From: JBNKDD01 sp050288085
GTDB lineage: Bacteria; Chloroflexota; Anaerolineae; Aggregatilineales; UBA3940
Direction: 5' to 3'
Assembly: GCA_050288085.1 (NCBI GenBank)
Contig: JBNKDD010000217.1
Location: 1 to 9,602 of the forward strand
Length of the DNA stretch: 9,602 bases
Part shown: positions 1 to 5,888 of the stretch, one piece after another
How the letters are laid out: each line of letters opens with the position of its first letter
How positions within the stretch are numbered: the stretch's first letter is position 1
Translations under genes and position numbers: made by a program
Notes under the pieces: generated by a model
Told to the model about the DNA's origin: nothing
The model's input: only the letters and a program-made list of their open reading frames with translations
Database searches by the model: none

Positions 1-52
1 ACCCGAATTGAGTCCCGGTCAGGTTCTTGAAGAACGTAACTACTCGTCCCAT
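1..52 (-). CDS. 5' end of a leftward gene, product unrecognised (partial)
   Basis: Reading leftward, an ATG at 52-50 is preceded by a good ribosome binding site (AGGGGAG, about 7 bases upstream of the start). The frame stays open to the window edge, giving MGRVVTFFKNLTGTQFG. Only 17 residues are visible, too few to assign a family; the residues are mixed basic and hydrophobic, and no signal peptide can be judged. The gene would be divergent from the tetR operon, with about 230 bp between the two starts. The call rests on the start codon plus Shine-Dalgarno combination, so it could still be a chance open stretch. Confidence 0.5.
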   Translation of the reverse strand, partial: MGRVVTFFKNLTGTQFG

Positions 53-98
53 TTTGTGCTCCCCTAGAGTAAAAGCAGCCTAATAAACTGACTCCAGA

Positions 99-137
99 CT
101 CTATTTTTGCTCGGTTTTTCATACATCGCAAATAGAG
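99..137. repeat. Imperfect inverted repeat in divergent intergenic region
   Basis: The arms CTCTATTT (99-106) and AAATAGAG (130-137) are perfect reverse complements. A further GC/GC pair continues the stem inside after a two-base TT bulge on the left. It lies between the leftward gene starting at 52 and the tetR promoter at 200. It could be a binding site for a regulator of the leftward gene, or a weak hairpin in that gene's leader. No T-tract makes it look like a terminator. Confidence 0.4.
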
Positions 138-199
138 GTATTACGCGTCTGACTGCGAAACTGACAAACTTCCTTCAATGCCCCCCCAATAAGTGAGGG

Positions 200-227
200 T
201 TGACGGGCCGGTTAGCCGCGATATAAT
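200..227 (+). promoter_or_regulatory. Near-consensus sigma-70 promoter of the tetR-ABC operon
   Basis: The -35 element TTGACG (200-205) and the -10 element TATAAT (222-227) are separated by 16 bp. They match the housekeeping consensus at 5 of 6 and 6 of 6 positions. Transcription would start near 233-235, inside the dyad at 229-262, about 50 bp before the tetR start codon. This is the clearest promoter in the window. Confidence 0.8.
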
Positions 228-228
228 T

Positions 229-262
229 CTCTGTGACTGTAAATACGTATTTAGTCACAGAG
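229..262. promoter_or_regulatory. Dyad operator, probably bound by the downstream TetR regulator
   Basis: The outer arms CTCTGTGACT (229-238) and AGTCACAGAG (253-262) are perfect 10-bp reverse complements. The core TAAATACGTATTTA (240-253) is itself a perfect palindrome, offset from the outer centre by one base. The right half-site motif AGTCACAG is repeated directly at once (253-260 and 261-268). The dyad begins one base after the -10 box and covers the predicted start site, the classical position for repression by blocking RNA polymerase. TetR-family proteins commonly bind such palindromes upstream of their own gene. Binding here is inferred, not shown. Confidence 0.7.
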
Positions 263-282
263 TCACAGGGGGGTAGCTATCG

Positions 283-945
283 ATGCCAAAAGCATTCACG
301 GATCAGGAAAAGGAATTGATCAACGAGCGGCTGTTGGAAGCCGGTCATAAGCTGTTTGCGGCTTACGGCCTGAAGAAAACCACGGTCGATGAACTGGCCT
401 CCGCTGCCGGAATCTCGAAAGGTGCGTTCTACCTGTTCTACGAGTCCAAAGAAGCGCTTCTGATGGACGTAATGGAGCAGGCTGAAGAACAGTTCCGCGA
501 GGAAGTGATGGCCGTCATTGAGCAGCCAGGGCCAACGCCGCGAGCGCGTCTGCATGCGGTTTTTCAGGAAGCGTTTACCCGGTGGAAAACAATCCCGATT
601 TTGCAGATTTTCTCGCTTGGCGACCTGGACCTGCTTCGTCGCAAAATCCCTGACGAGAAACTGCAAGAGCACATGTTCAACGATCAGCAGTTTATCGAGG
701 AACTGATCGCCCGCTGCAAGGACGCAGGTATTTTGATCAAGGCTCCGGCGGATCAGATCATTGGCCTGATGTATGTCCTGGTCTTTGCCAGCATTCATGA
801 GCAAGACCTCGGCCCAGGCAGGTTATCTGATGCAATGAGCCTGCTTTTGGAACTGGTCGCGGCCTTCTGCCTGGGGGAGGTTGAACTCCAGGCCCAGGAT
901 TTTCAGAATTTAGTGATGAGTGAAGACAATGAATCTAGCAATTGA
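283..945 (+). CDS. TetR/AcrR-family transcriptional regulator
   Basis: This 220-residue protein has the length and layout of a TetR repressor. Residues 9-60 form the DNA-binding domain. The helix-turn-helix lies at about 33-52 (TTVDELASAAGISKGAFYLF), followed by the conserved YESKEALL segment. The rest is a helical ligand-binding and dimerisation domain with no recognisable specificity. The ATG at 283 follows a G-rich ribosome binding site (GGGGGGT, 267-273 region) at good spacing. Its 3' end overlaps the start of the ABC ATPase gene by 17 bp, so the two are translationally coupled. The promoter and dyad directly upstream suggest it represses its own operon and is released by a ligand, probably a substrate of the transporter. 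Family assignment is firm; the ligand is unknown. Confidence 0.93.
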   Translation: MPKAFTDQEKELINERLLEAGHKLFAAYGLKKTTVDELASAAGISKGAFYLFYESKEALLMDVMEQAEEQFREEVMAVIEQPGPTPRARLHAVFQEAFTRWKTIPILQIFSLGDLDLLRRKIPDEKLQEHMFNDQQFIEELIARCKDAGILIKAPADQIIGLMYVLVFASIHEQDLGPGRLSDAMSLLLELVAAFCLGEVELQAQDFQNLVMSEDNESSN

Positions 946-1858
946 AACTAAGGAATTAGTAAAACACTACGGTGATGTCACTGCGGTTGATCACCTCTCG
1001 CTGCAAGTTTCCCAGGGCGAGATCTACGCCTTCCTGGGGCTGAACGGCGCAGGCAAGACGACCACCATTCGGATGCTGTTGGGGATGATCAAGCCAAATG
1101 CTGGTAGCGCCACTGTGCTGCAAACGCCGGTTCGGATGGGCAGCAAGGAACCGTGGGCGCGGGTTGGCTACCTGGTAGAAATCCCACAAGCCTACCGGGA
1201 ATTGACGGTCGCCGAGAATCTGGAAGCTGCTCGCCGTCTGCATCCCGGCACACCACGTGAAGCGGTTGGTCAGACCATCGAGCGGTTGGGGCTGGCGGCT
1301 TATGCCAACCGGCGGACCGGTAACCTGTCACAGGGTAATAAGCAGCGGTTGGGACTGGCGAAGGCTTTGCTGCATGATCCCGAACTGCTGATCCTGGATG
1401 AGCCTGCCAACGGCCTTGACCCGGCGGGGATCGTCGAAATTCGCGAACTGCTGCTCGAACTGGCGCAAGAACGCGGCGTGACGATCTTTATGTCGAGTCA
1501 CATCCTGGGCGAAGTATCACGGCTGGCAGACCGGATCGGGATTATCCACGAGGGGCGGCTGCTCCAGGAATTGGATGTGGATCAACTGGAAGCGAACCGC
1601 CAACGGCGTCTGCTCCTCCGGTCACGGGATATAGAAGGTGCCCGGTCAGTACTGGCAGTGGCGGGACATGCCGCCCAGGTCATCCGGGGCAATACCATCG
1701 AGATCAAAGAAGCTGTGGCTTATGAACACCCGGACGATATCGCCAGTTTGCTGGTTGAGGCCGGGGCTCCGCCCACTCAGTTATTGGTAGAAGAAGAAGA
1801 CCTGGAGGATTACTTCCTCCGGTTGGTTGGTGTGAATGGAGATAAACAATATGTATAG
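929..1858 (+). CDS. ABC transporter ATP-binding protein (ABC-2/BcrA type)
   Basis: This 309-residue ATPase energises the permease encoded immediately downstream. Visible motifs in order are Walker A GLNGAGKT (37-44), the signature LSQGNKQR (133-140, LSQGN in place of the usual LSGGQ), Walker B LLILDEP (153-159) and the switch histidine in SSH (H191). A C-terminal extension of about 95 residues after the nucleotide-binding domain is typical of BcrA-like subunits of ABC-2 exporters. A GTG at 920 in the same frame is possible. The ATG at 929 is preferred because the protein then begins MNLAIETKELVKHYG, as family members usually do. It overlaps tetR by 17 bp and the permease by 8 bp. The transported substrate cannot be read from sequence; drug, peptide or lipid export are usual for this group. 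Confidence 0.93.
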   Translation: MNLAIETKELVKHYGDVTAVDHLSLQVSQGEIYAFLGLNGAGKTTTIRMLLGMIKPNAGSATVLQTPVRMGSKEPWARVGYLVEIPQAYRELTVAENLEAARRLHPGTPREAVGQTIERLGLAAYANRRTGNLSQGNKQRLGLAKALLHDPELLILDEPANGLDPAGIVEIRELLLELAQERGVTIFMSSHILGEVSRLADRIGIIHEGRLLQELDVDQLEANRQRRLLLRSRDIEGARSVLAVAGHAAQVIRGNTIEIKEAVAYEHPDDIASLLVEAGAPPTQLLVEEEDLEDYFLRLVGVNGDKQYV

Positions 1859-2633
1859 CCTGACCGATGCCATGTGGATTGAGTTCCGTAAAGCGTTCCG
1901 ATCCCGGATCCCCCTGTTTACGGCGTTGGGATTTCTGATGCTCCCCCTGTCGGCAACCTTTTTCATGATCATCTTGAAAGACCCGGTGGTCGCCAAGGAG
2001 ATGGGGCTGATCAGCGCCAAAGCACATCTTGTCGGGGAAACTGCCGACTGGCCGACCTACCTGAGCATCTATTCCCAGGGGATCGCCATCGCGGGGATCA
2101 TGCTGTTCAGCATCATCAACAGCTGGCTGTTTGGGCGCGAATTTGCCGATGGAACGGTCAAGGATTTACTGGCTGTGCCGGTTCCCCGCTTGACGATTCT
2201 GCTGGCAAAGTTCATTGTCGGCACGATCTGGTCTGCCAGCCTGTGTGTGATGGTCTATGTGATCGGGTTGGTCCTGGGGGCGTGGATTGGGCTGCCTGAT
2301 GGATCGATGGACTTGCTGGTGCAGGGCAGTATCACGTTTTCCGTCACGGCCTTATTGGTGATGGTGGTGATGACTCCGATACCTTTCTTTGCCAGCATCG
2401 GGCGGGGTTATCTGTTCCCGATGGGGATGGCGCTCTTGCTGCTGCTGCTTGCTAACCTGATCGTCGTGTTGGGGTGGGGGCATTATTTCCCCTGGTCGGT
2501 ACCGGCTTTGTATTCCGGTGGCACTCCAGCCCTTGACCTGGTGCCTGCCAGCTACCTGATCTCAGCACTGACTGGCCTGGCCGGGATCGCCGGGACGTAT
2601 CTATGGTGGCGGTTTGCGGACCAGAGTCACTGA
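1851..2633 (+). CDS. ABC-2 type transporter permease
   Basis: This integral membrane protein of 260 residues has about six hydrophobic segments (roughly 22-42, 77-94, 120-145, 160-180, 188-208 and 235-252). Between the second and third lies the segment GREFADGTVKDLLAVPVPR, a cytoplasmic motif typical of ABC-2 permeases that contacts the ATPase. The start at 1851 is chosen over the in-frame ATG at 1836 because GGAG at 1838-1841 sits nine bases ahead of it. That ATG overlaps the ATPase stop codon, showing tight coupling. With the ATPase it would form a homodimeric or 2+2 exporter in the cytoplasmic membrane. It is the last gene of the tetR operon and is followed by a strong terminator. The substrate is unknown. 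Confidence 0.9.
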   Translation: MYSLTDAMWIEFRKAFRSRIPLFTALGFLMLPLSATFFMIILKDPVVAKEMGLISAKAHLVGETADWPTYLSIYSQGIAIAGIMLFSIINSWLFGREFADGTVKDLLAVPVPRLTILLAKFIVGTIWSASLCVMVYVIGLVLGAWIGLPDGSMDLLVQGSITFSVTALLVMVVMTPIPFFASIGRGYLFPMGMALLLLLLANLIVVLGWGHYFPWSVPALYSGGTPALDLVPASYLISALTGLAGIAGTYLWWRFADQSH

Positions 2634-2652
2634 TGACTGTACAAGTAACCGG

Positions 2653-2693
2653 TAGAGGGATGCTGTCCACGTGGAAGCATCCCTCTATTTTTT
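2653..2693 (+). terminator. Strong intrinsic terminator of the tetR-ABC operon
   Basis: The perfect 12-bp arms TAGAGGGATGCT (2653-2664) and AGCATCCCTCTA (2676-2687) are followed by six T residues (2688-2693). The inner sequence TCCACGTGGA is also self-complementary, so the hairpin extends almost to its tip with a single bulged G at 2665. It lies 20 bp after the permease stop. Confidence 0.9.
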
Positions 2694-2792
2694 ATGAAAC
2701 TGCTCATAGAAATTTGTAACCTTTTCCCTTTTCTCCCGTCTAAAGATCAAACGCTGGAAAAATATTAACTATCAAAAAATGGAGAGAAGGTC

Positions 2793-3014
2793 ATGTTATC
2801 CAAAATTAATGAAAGCGGTCTTGATCGAATTATTCGTGTGGTATTGGGTGCGGCTCTGGTCGTTGGTGGTTTCTTCTTTATCAATGGAACGCTGGGGATC
2901 GTACTCGGTATCCTGGGGCTGGTCTTTGTCGTGACCGGTGCTATCGGCTTCTGCCCGATTTATGCTATCGCCGGGCTGCGCACCAACAAAACTGCCGAAC
3001 CTGCCGCCAAATAG
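2793..3014 (+). CDS. DUF2892 family small membrane protein
   Basis: This 73-residue protein begins with a short polar segment containing the family-typical D-R-x-I-R-V (11-16). Two adjacent hydrophobic helices follow (about 13-31 and 33-50), then the motif GFCPIYAIAG (52-61), whose Cys-Pro is characteristic of DUF2892 (YgaP-like membrane domain). The tail is short and polar. A strong ribosome binding site (GGAGAGAAGG, 2781-2790) precedes the ATG. In other genomes this domain occurs alone or fused to rhodanese domains, where a sulfur or redox link has been suggested; here it stands alone. It is separated from the upstream operon by a terminator and from the next gene by about 170 bp, so it is probably its own transcription unit. 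Its function is not established. Confidence 0.85.
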   Translation: MLSKINESGLDRIIRVVLGAALVVGGFFFINGTLGIVLGILGLVFVVTGAIGFCPIYAIAGLRTNKTAEPAAK

Positions 3015-3081
3015 CCTGGTTTTTTCCCGCAAAAGTGCTGGTGCAACGAAAGAAATCCTGTGCCAACCTTGTCTGGTAATG

Positions 3082-3148
3082 AGTGTTCGTTAAAATCACT
3101 TGTGATATACAAGATATATCTCAGAAAAATATAGCAAATCCGAACACT
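3082..3148. promoter_or_regulatory. Spaced inverted repeat and possible promoter ahead of the lipoprotein gene
   Basis: AGTGTTCG (3082-3089) and CGAACACT (3141-3148) are perfect 8-bp reverse complements 51 bp apart. Between them lies a small dyad, ATCAC-TT-GTGAT (3095-3106). A weak promoter candidate overlaps: TTGTCT (3069-3074), a 16-bp spacer and TAAAAT (3091-3096), which would start transcription inside the small dyad. Either dyad could be an operator or a leader hairpin. The repeat is visible; the regulatory role is inferred. Confidence 0.35.
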
Positions 3149-3183
3149 AACGATAAGGTAGTCAATTTTGAGGAGATGAGAAA

Positions 3184-3927
3184 TTGAAGAAGCGGACTGG
3201 ATTTCTAGTCGTTGTACCGGTACTTATTGTTCTATCACTTATATTGGTAGCCTGCGGCGGTTCACAGCCTGAGGCGGCTCCTGTTGTCGAACAGGCTCCT
3301 GCCGAGGAATCGATGGAAGAACCGGCAGAAGAATCAATGGAAGAGCCGATGGAGGAAGCTGCCGAAGAAGACATGATGGCGAGCGGGCACCCGGTCTTCC
3401 AGGTTACGGATGAGTCCGAAGCTCGCTTCCTGATCGGTGAGGTTCTGAACGGAAATGCTATCACAGTGGTGGGGGCAACCAATGCTGTTAGCGGTGAGAT
3501 TATCGCCGACTATGCCGATACCAGTTCGGCCCAGGTCAGCCAGGTGAAAGTTGATCTCAGCACCCTGGCGACCGATAACAACTTCCGCAACGGAGCGATC
3601 CGTGACTTCATCTTGCAGACCGGCGACGCAGCCAATCAATATGCGGAATTCACATCGACCTCGATCAGCGGCCTGCCTGCCAGTGTCACGGTCGGTGAAA
3701 CCTATGACGTGCAGATCACCGGCAACCTGACCATTCATGGCGTGACGAAGGAAGTCACCTTTGAGGGCACGATCACGCCGGTGTCGGATACTCGGATCGA
3801 AGGGACAGCCTCGCTGACGATTACTTATGGCGACTATGGCGTGCAGATTTTACGCCTGCCGAATCAGGTTGCCTCGGTCGAAGATGTGACAACGTTGGAG
3901 ATCGATCTGGTCGCCGTTGCGGGCTAA
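3184..3927 (+). CDS. YceI-domain lipoprotein
   Basis: This 247-residue exported lipoprotein starts at a TTG, chosen because AGGAG (3171-3175) sits eight bases before it and a perfect signal peptide follows. It has a basic n-region (MKKR), a hydrophobic core at 6-20 and the lipobox LVAC with the lipidated cysteine at 24. Residues 29-65 are an acidic linker rich in Glu, Pro and Met with the unit ESMEEPxE repeated. The YceI-like domain spans about 70-246. Typical segments include the F-x-N-G-A-I-R-D-F stretch (134-142) and the L-T-I-H-G-V-T-K-E-V-T-F stretch (182-193). YceI domains are lipocalin-like barrels that bind isoprenoid-type or other hydrophobic ligands; the ligand here is unknown. It is anchored on the outer face of the membrane. 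The membrane-anchored thioredoxin gene follows 59 bp later and may be co-transcribed. Confidence 0.88.
   Translation: MKKRTGFLVVVPVLIVLSLILVACGGSQPEAAPVVEQAPAEESMEEPAEESMEEPMEEAAEEDMMASGHPVFQVTDESEARFLIGEVLNGNAITVVGATNAVSGEIIADYADTSSAQVSQVKVDLSTLATDNNFRNGAIRDFILQTGDAANQYAEFTSTSISGLPASVTVGETYDVQITGNLTIHGVTKEVTFEGTITPVSDTRIEGTASLTITYGDYGVQILRLPNQVASVEDVTTLEIDLVAVAG
3307..3354 (+). repeat. Two in-frame 24-bp units in the lipoprotein linker
   Basis: The stretches 3307-3330 and 3331-3354 encode ESMEEPAE and ESMEEPME. They differ at only a few, mostly third-codon, positions, as expected of an old tandem duplication. They lengthen the acidic spacer between the lipid anchor and the YceI domain. Confidence 0.6.
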
Positions 3928-3940
3928 ATAGAAAATAGAG

Positions 3941-3962
3941 GGGACACGGCATGCCGTGTCCC
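3941..3962. repeat. Perfect 22-bp palindrome between lipoprotein and thioredoxin genes
   Basis: The left half GGGACACGGCA and right half TGCCGTGTCCC are exact reverse complements with no loop base. No T-run follows on either strand, so it is a poor intrinsic terminator. It closely resembles the hairpin at 4460-4481 on the other side of the thioredoxin gene (18 of 22 positions identical), suggesting a dispersed palindromic repeat of the REP kind. It might also act as a processing or attenuation element within a yceI-trx transcript. Confidence 0.7.
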
Positions 3963-3986
3963 TACCAAACACACGGAAGGTAAATC

Positions 3987-4433
3987 TTGGTTAAAAATAT
4001 CAACCTCGACACATTTGAAACAGACGTACTTAACGCATCCAAGCCGGTGCTGATCGATGTCTGGGCTCCCTGGTGCGGCCCCTGCCGCATGATTGCCCCG
4101 ATGGTCGAATCCATCGCCGAGGACTATGAAGGACAGGTTGAGGTTGTCAAGGTCAACGCCGATGATAACCCTGGCTTGCTGCAACAATACAACATTATGG
4201 GTATTCCCACGCTGTTGTATTTCAATCACGGGCATCTTGTCCACCGGGTGGTCGGTGTTCAGCCTGAACCGATCATTCGCGCCCACCTGGATCGGATCGC
4301 GAATCTGACTCCAGAAGAGGCTTCTTCAAAAAAAGTTCGTAGTGGTGGCAGGTTCCTGACTCAAGGCGCAAACCTCTTGCTTCTGGCGGTGGTTGCCATC
4401 ACGGTTATCAGCCTGGTTGCCCGCCTGTTTTAA
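3987..4433 (+). CDS. Thioredoxin with C-terminal membrane anchor
   Basis: This 148-residue protein has a complete thioredoxin domain (about 3-107) with the active site W29-C-G-P-C33 and the cis-proline in GIPTLLYF (P74). It should carry out dithiol-disulfide exchange. Unlike ordinary thioredoxins of about 105-110 residues, it continues through a basic linker (KKVRSGGR, 115-122) into a hydrophobic helix (about 127-145) ending RLF. There is no N-terminal signal peptide. The positive residues before the helix therefore suggest a tail-anchored protein whose catalytic domain stays on the cytoplasmic face. The start is TTG at 3987, with GGAAGG (3975-3980) six bases ahead. It may transfer electrons to a membrane partner such as a CcdA- or DsbD-like carrier, or repair membrane proteins; no such partner is in the window. 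Confidence 0.9.
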   Translation: MVKNINLDTFETDVLNASKPVLIDVWAPWCGPCRMIAPMVESIAEDYEGQVEVVKVNADDNPGLLQQYNIMGIPTLLYFNHGHLVHRVVGVQPEPIIRAHLDRIANLTPEEASSKKVRSGGRFLTQGANLLLLAVVAITVISLVARLF

Positions 4434-4458
4434 ATCCTCTCTATCCTGAAACACATTG

Positions 4459-4486
4459 AGGGACTCGGCTCGCCGGGTCCCTTTTT
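4459..4486 (+). terminator. Intrinsic terminator after the thioredoxin gene
   Basis: The stem arms GGGACTCGGC (4460-4469) and GCCGGGTCCC (4472-4481) pair with one T-G wobble and a two-base loop. An extra A-T pair is possible at the base, and five T residues follow (4482-4486). It lies 26 bp after the stop codon and is a sequence relative of the palindrome at 3941-3962. Confidence 0.82.
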
Positions 4487-4494
4487 GATTCCTC

Positions 4495-4523
4495 TTGGCA
4501 TTTTCCCCGGATCAGTGTATCGT
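4495..4523 (+). promoter_or_regulatory. Candidate promoter of the threonine dehydrogenase-like gene
   Basis: TTGGCA (4495-4500) and TATCGT (4518-4523) are 17 bp apart and match the -35 and -10 consensus at 5 and 4 of 6 positions. They lie just after the terminator and about 57 bp before the start codon, as expected for an independently transcribed gene. Confidence 0.4.
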
Positions 4524-4579
4524 GGGGATATACGTGTCTCGAATTACTTTCCCCAGATTCTTAATGGAGTGAACCCCCT

Positions 4580-5599
4580 ATGCGTAAGGAAGTCATTCTG
4601 ATCACCGGTGCGGCGGGCGAGATCGGCCAGGCCTTGATCTATCACCTATCCGAAGCCGGGCACGATAACCTGCTTGCGATGGATGTGAAACCTATCCCTG
4701 AACCCCTGGTAAAACGCTGCCGGGAGGCCATGATCGGCGATATCCTGGATAAGAAGCTGCAAGATCGCCTGATCGCTCAGTATGCCATGCCGACTATCTA
4801 TCACCTGGCTGCGCTCCTTTCGACTCGTGCCGAGTTCACGCCGGAGGCCGCCCATCGCGTCAATGTGGATGGAACGCTGCTGCTGCTTCAGATGGCCGCC
4901 GATCAATCGGCCTGGCTCGGTAAGCCGGTCAAGTTCATCTTTCCCAGCTCGGTTGCTATCTACGGGATGCCTGACCTGGACACTAAAATCCACGTTGGGG
5001 CGGTTAGAGAAAATGAGTGGAATACACCGATTACCATGTATGGGTGGAATAAGTTGTACTGCGAGGGGTTGGGCCACTACTATTCCCATCACTACCAGCA
5101 GTTATCCGAGCAGCCGCAGTTCCACAAGATCGATTTCCGGTCGCTGCGCTTCCCCGGTCTGATCAGTGCTTTTACCCTGCCGACCGGCGGTACGAGCGAT
5201 TACGGCCCGGAGATGATTCATCACGCTGCACAGGGCATATCTTATCCCTGCTTTGTGCGTGAGGATACCCGGATGCCCTTCATGGCAATGCCCGATGCGA
5301 TCAAGGCGCTGCTCGAACTGGCGGCTGCCCCGCGTGAGAATCTGAAGACGCATGTTTACAATGTGACGGCCTTCAACCCGTCTGCGGGGGAGATATTCGA
5401 TTTGGTCAGGCAGCACTTCCCCGATGCTGCTGTCAGCTTTGAGCCTGACACCAAGCGCCAACAGATCGTCGATAGCTGGCCCGCCGATCAGAACGATAAC
5501 CGCGCTCGCCACGATTGGGGCTGGCTGCCGGATTACGATCTCGAACGGGCTTTTGCTGAATATCTGGTGCCTAATATCAAAAAGCGCTACCAGTCCTGA
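4580..5599 (+). CDS. SDR-family L-threonine 3-dehydrogenase-like protein
   Basis: This 339-residue extended short-chain dehydrogenase has the NAD-binding motif TGAAGEIG (G10, G13, G16), an acidic residue ending beta-2 (D35) and the HLAALLS stretch (75-81). Catalytic positions are S123/S124 and Y154-x-x-x-K158. The C-terminal half carries landmarks of SDR-type L-threonine dehydrogenase: RSLRFPGLIS (187-196), TGGTSDY (202-208), MPFMAMPDAI (232-241) and the IVDSWP plus ARHDWGW segments (296-315). That enzyme oxidises L-threonine to 2-amino-3-ketobutyrate with NAD. The protein is about 20 residues longer than usual, with extra sequence at about 132-147 and 172-184. The partner 2-amino-3-ketobutyrate CoA ligase is not beside it, so the substrate is less certain than the fold. 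GGAG (4566-4569) precedes the ATG. Confidence 0.72.
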   Translation: MRKEVILITGAAGEIGQALIYHLSEAGHDNLLAMDVKPIPEPLVKRCREAMIGDILDKKLQDRLIAQYAMPTIYHLAALLSTRAEFTPEAAHRVNVDGTLLLLQMAADQSAWLGKPVKFIFPSSVAIYGMPDLDTKIHVGAVRENEWNTPITMYGWNKLYCEGLGHYYSHHYQQLSEQPQFHKIDFRSLRFPGLISAFTLPTGGTSDYGPEMIHHAAQGISYPCFVREDTRMPFMAMPDAIKALLELAAAPRENLKTHVYNVTAFNPSAGEIFDLVRQHFPDAAVSFEPDTKRQQIVDSWPADQNDNRARHDWGWLPDYDLERAFAEYLVPNIKKRYQS

Positions 5600-5620
5600 T
5601 AATCTTGGTTACAAGGCTAA

Positions 5621-5648
5621 GGGGCGCAACCACTGTAGGCTGCGCCCC
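5621..5648. terminator. GC-rich hairpin between convergent genes, possible bidirectional terminator
   Basis: GGGGCGCA (5621-5628) and TGCGCCCC (5641-5648) form a perfect 8-bp stem with a 12-base loop. It sits between the ends of the dehydrogenase gene (5599) and the leftward DUF2283 gene (5676). Neither strand has a clear T-run after the stem, so termination is inferred mainly from its position. Confidence 0.5.
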
Positions 5649-5675
5649 CTGATATTCGAATGTAAGGTTTGAGTT

Positions 5676-5888
5676 TTACTTGACAACGACACTCAATGGC
5701 AGTTCCATTTTCAGCGTCCCGTCAGGGGCCAATATTCGTTGAGCATTCAGGATTTCGATTGCCAGGGGGACTCCATCTGCGTCAAGGTCTACAATCATCC
5801 CCGGCGCAACTTCATCACTCTCGGCATAATCACCTTCCCGTAGGGTAATCACCAGCACATCGACCTGTGAGTCATACTTAATCTTCAT
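5676..5888 (-). CDS. DUF2283 family small protein
   Basis: This 70-residue protein has the family pattern MKIKYDSQVDVLVITL at the start, an acidic middle, then G-M-I-V-D-L-D-A-D-G-V-P-L-A-I-E-I-L (30-47). DUF2283 proteins are small beta-rich proteins of unknown function, often beside DUF4258 genes. Here the gene overlaps the upstream DUF4258 gene by 11 bp on the same strand, so the two are translated together. If the pair is toxin-antitoxin-like, this acidic protein would be the antitoxin candidate, but it has no DNA-binding motif that I can see. Family assignment is good; function is unproven. Confidence 0.82.
   Translation of the reverse strand: MKIKYDSQVDVLVITLREGDYAESDEVAPGMIVDLDADGVPLAIEILNAQRILAPDGTLKMELPLSVVVK

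Noticed and set aside
181..187. Run of seven C residues
   Set aside because: A single short homopolymer just upstream of the -35 box, with no repeat partner or coding frame that it would shift.
277..804. Long leftward open frame opposite the TetR gene
   Set aside because: It is the antisense shadow of a convincing TetR gene, has no family signature and no ribosome binding site.
1836..1850. Upstream ATG of the permease
   Set aside because: No Shine-Dalgarno precedes it, while GGAG lies between it and the ATG at 1851.
3941..3962. Palindrome as an intrinsic terminator of the lipoprotein gene
   Set aside because: It has no loop and no T-run on either strand, so a repeat or processing element is a better description.
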